The notes below the pieces were generated by a model. That model was given only the letters and a program-made list of their open reading frames with translations. It was not told where the DNA came from and made no database searches. A DNA stretch of 30,302 bases from Corynebacterium sp. Its GTDB lineage: Bacteria > Actinomycetota > Actinomycetes > Mycobacteriales > Mycobacteriaceae. Positions 29,916-30,302 of this stretch are shown here, one piece after another. Numbering within the stretch: the first letter of the stretch is position 1; every line of letters starts with the position of its first letter. The DNA lies in NCBI RefSeq assembly GCF_030826625.1, contig NZ_JAPJNQ010000018.1, forward strand, positions 1 through 30,302. The letters run 5' to 3'. Both the position numbers and the translations under genes were made by a program.

Positions 29916-30302
29916 TGGGGTTACCCGCAAATCGTGGACACATAGTAGAGCTACCTACTAGTTAGGCAGCTATTTTTTTCTTCGTTTTCGATGTGGGTGA
30001 TGCGGTTCTCGAAATCGACGGGACTGACCATACCGAGCGCAGAGTGCCGACGCCGACGCCGACGGTTATAGACCACCTCAATCCAGTAAGCCACAGCCTG
30101 ACGCGCAGCGTCACGGGTTGACCAGCGCTTACGGTCGTAGAATTCGGCTTTAAGCGTCGACCAGAATGACTCAGCCATCGCGTTATCGAAGCACACACCG
30201 GTACGCCCTACCGATTGAGCAATGCCCAGGTTGCGGCATACTTCCCACAGCTTCTCGCTGGTAAATTGCGTTCCGCGGTCAGCGTGAAACACTAGCCCGT
30301 CA
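29916..30302 (-). mobile_element. IS3-family insertion sequence, right end (runs off the window)
   Basis: The element end is placed at 29916, where TGGGGTTACCCGC on the plus strand would be the terminal inverted repeat beginning with TG, as usual for IS3 elements. The repeat likely spans 29916-29942. The transposase gene starts 9 bases inside it. The other end is outside the window, so neither its full length nor the target duplication can be read. Confidence 0.75.
29951..30301 (-). CDS. IS3-family transposase OrfB, C-terminal part
   Basis: 116 residues visible; the N-terminus is outside the window, and the frame remains open to base 30301 (DGLVFHADRGTQF). It holds the second half of the DDE integrase core: the second Asp in HADRGTQFTS and the catalytic Glu in DNAMAESFWSTLK. 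The integrase C-terminus ends YNRRRRRRHSALGMVSPVDFE, which has the RRRHSALG-type pattern of the family. The visible part has no frameshift, so the element may be active. It lies beside the AT-rich gene and marks the start of an accessory region. Confidence 0.92.
   Translation of the reverse strand, partial: DGLVFHADRGTQFTSEKLWEVCRNLGIAQSVGRTGVCFDNAMAESFWSTLKAEFYDRKRWSTRDAARQAVAYWIEVVYNRRRRRRHSALGMVSPVDFENRITHIENEEKNSCLTSR

Noticed and set aside
1..30302. tRNA or rRNA genes
   Set aside because: No cloverleaf with the GGTTCGANNCC arm and no rRNA segments were seen on either strand in the gaps.

Overview
The window is chromosomal DNA from a Corynebacterium-type actinobacterium (genus level is as far as I would go). 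It follows the classic ribosomal-protein/secY/rpoA gene order without rpsN or rpmJ at their usual places. The ribosomal proteins are of actinobacterial type, and a type VII secretion locus in the ESX-4 arrangement (eccB, mycP, eccD, eccC, an Rv3446c-like gene, two WXG100 genes) sits directly in front of rplM-rpsI, as in mycobacteria.

Layout. 1-162: 3' end of rplE with a strong terminator. 233-1085: two small membrane-protein genes, one on each strand, at the place where rpsN stands in many bacteria. 1451-4101: rpsH-rplF-rplR-rpsE-rpmD-rplO with a terminator. 4482-6352: secY-adk, overlapping by one base. The map gene that often follows adk is missing. 6436-7173: a secreted L,D-transpeptidase. 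7427-10934: infA-rpsM-rpsK-rpsD-rpoA-rplQ with a terminator at 11043-11078.

11099-16035 lies between rplQ and truA, which are neighbours in related genomes. It holds a small DUF2892 protein, a four-gene manganese/zinc-type ABC transporter on the minus strand (lipoprotein, ATPase, two permeases) and a divergent DtxR/MntR-family regulator whose metal-site residues look manganese-type. truA follows, overlapping the regulator, and carries an unusual Gln-rich insertion made by a short DNA repeat.

17153-27798 is the ESX-4 secretion locus: eccB forward, mycP and eccD reverse (eccB and mycP converge with 2 bp between them), then eccC, the Rv3446c-like membrane protein and two WXG100 substrates forward, ending at a perfect terminator. 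Several of its genes start behind the same purine-rich box (CGGGGAGGGAT or close variants). The eccD/eccC divergent region holds a perfect inverted repeat and two tiny ORFs. rplM-rpsI (28039-29021) follow with their own promoter and structured leader.

29130-30302 is accessory: AT-rich DNA with one unrecognised membrane-protein gene and the end of an IS3-family insertion sequence that runs off the window.

I do not see a wholly unknown system. The least ordinary content is the ESX-4 control region, the transporter/regulator island between rplQ and truA, and the TruA insertion.
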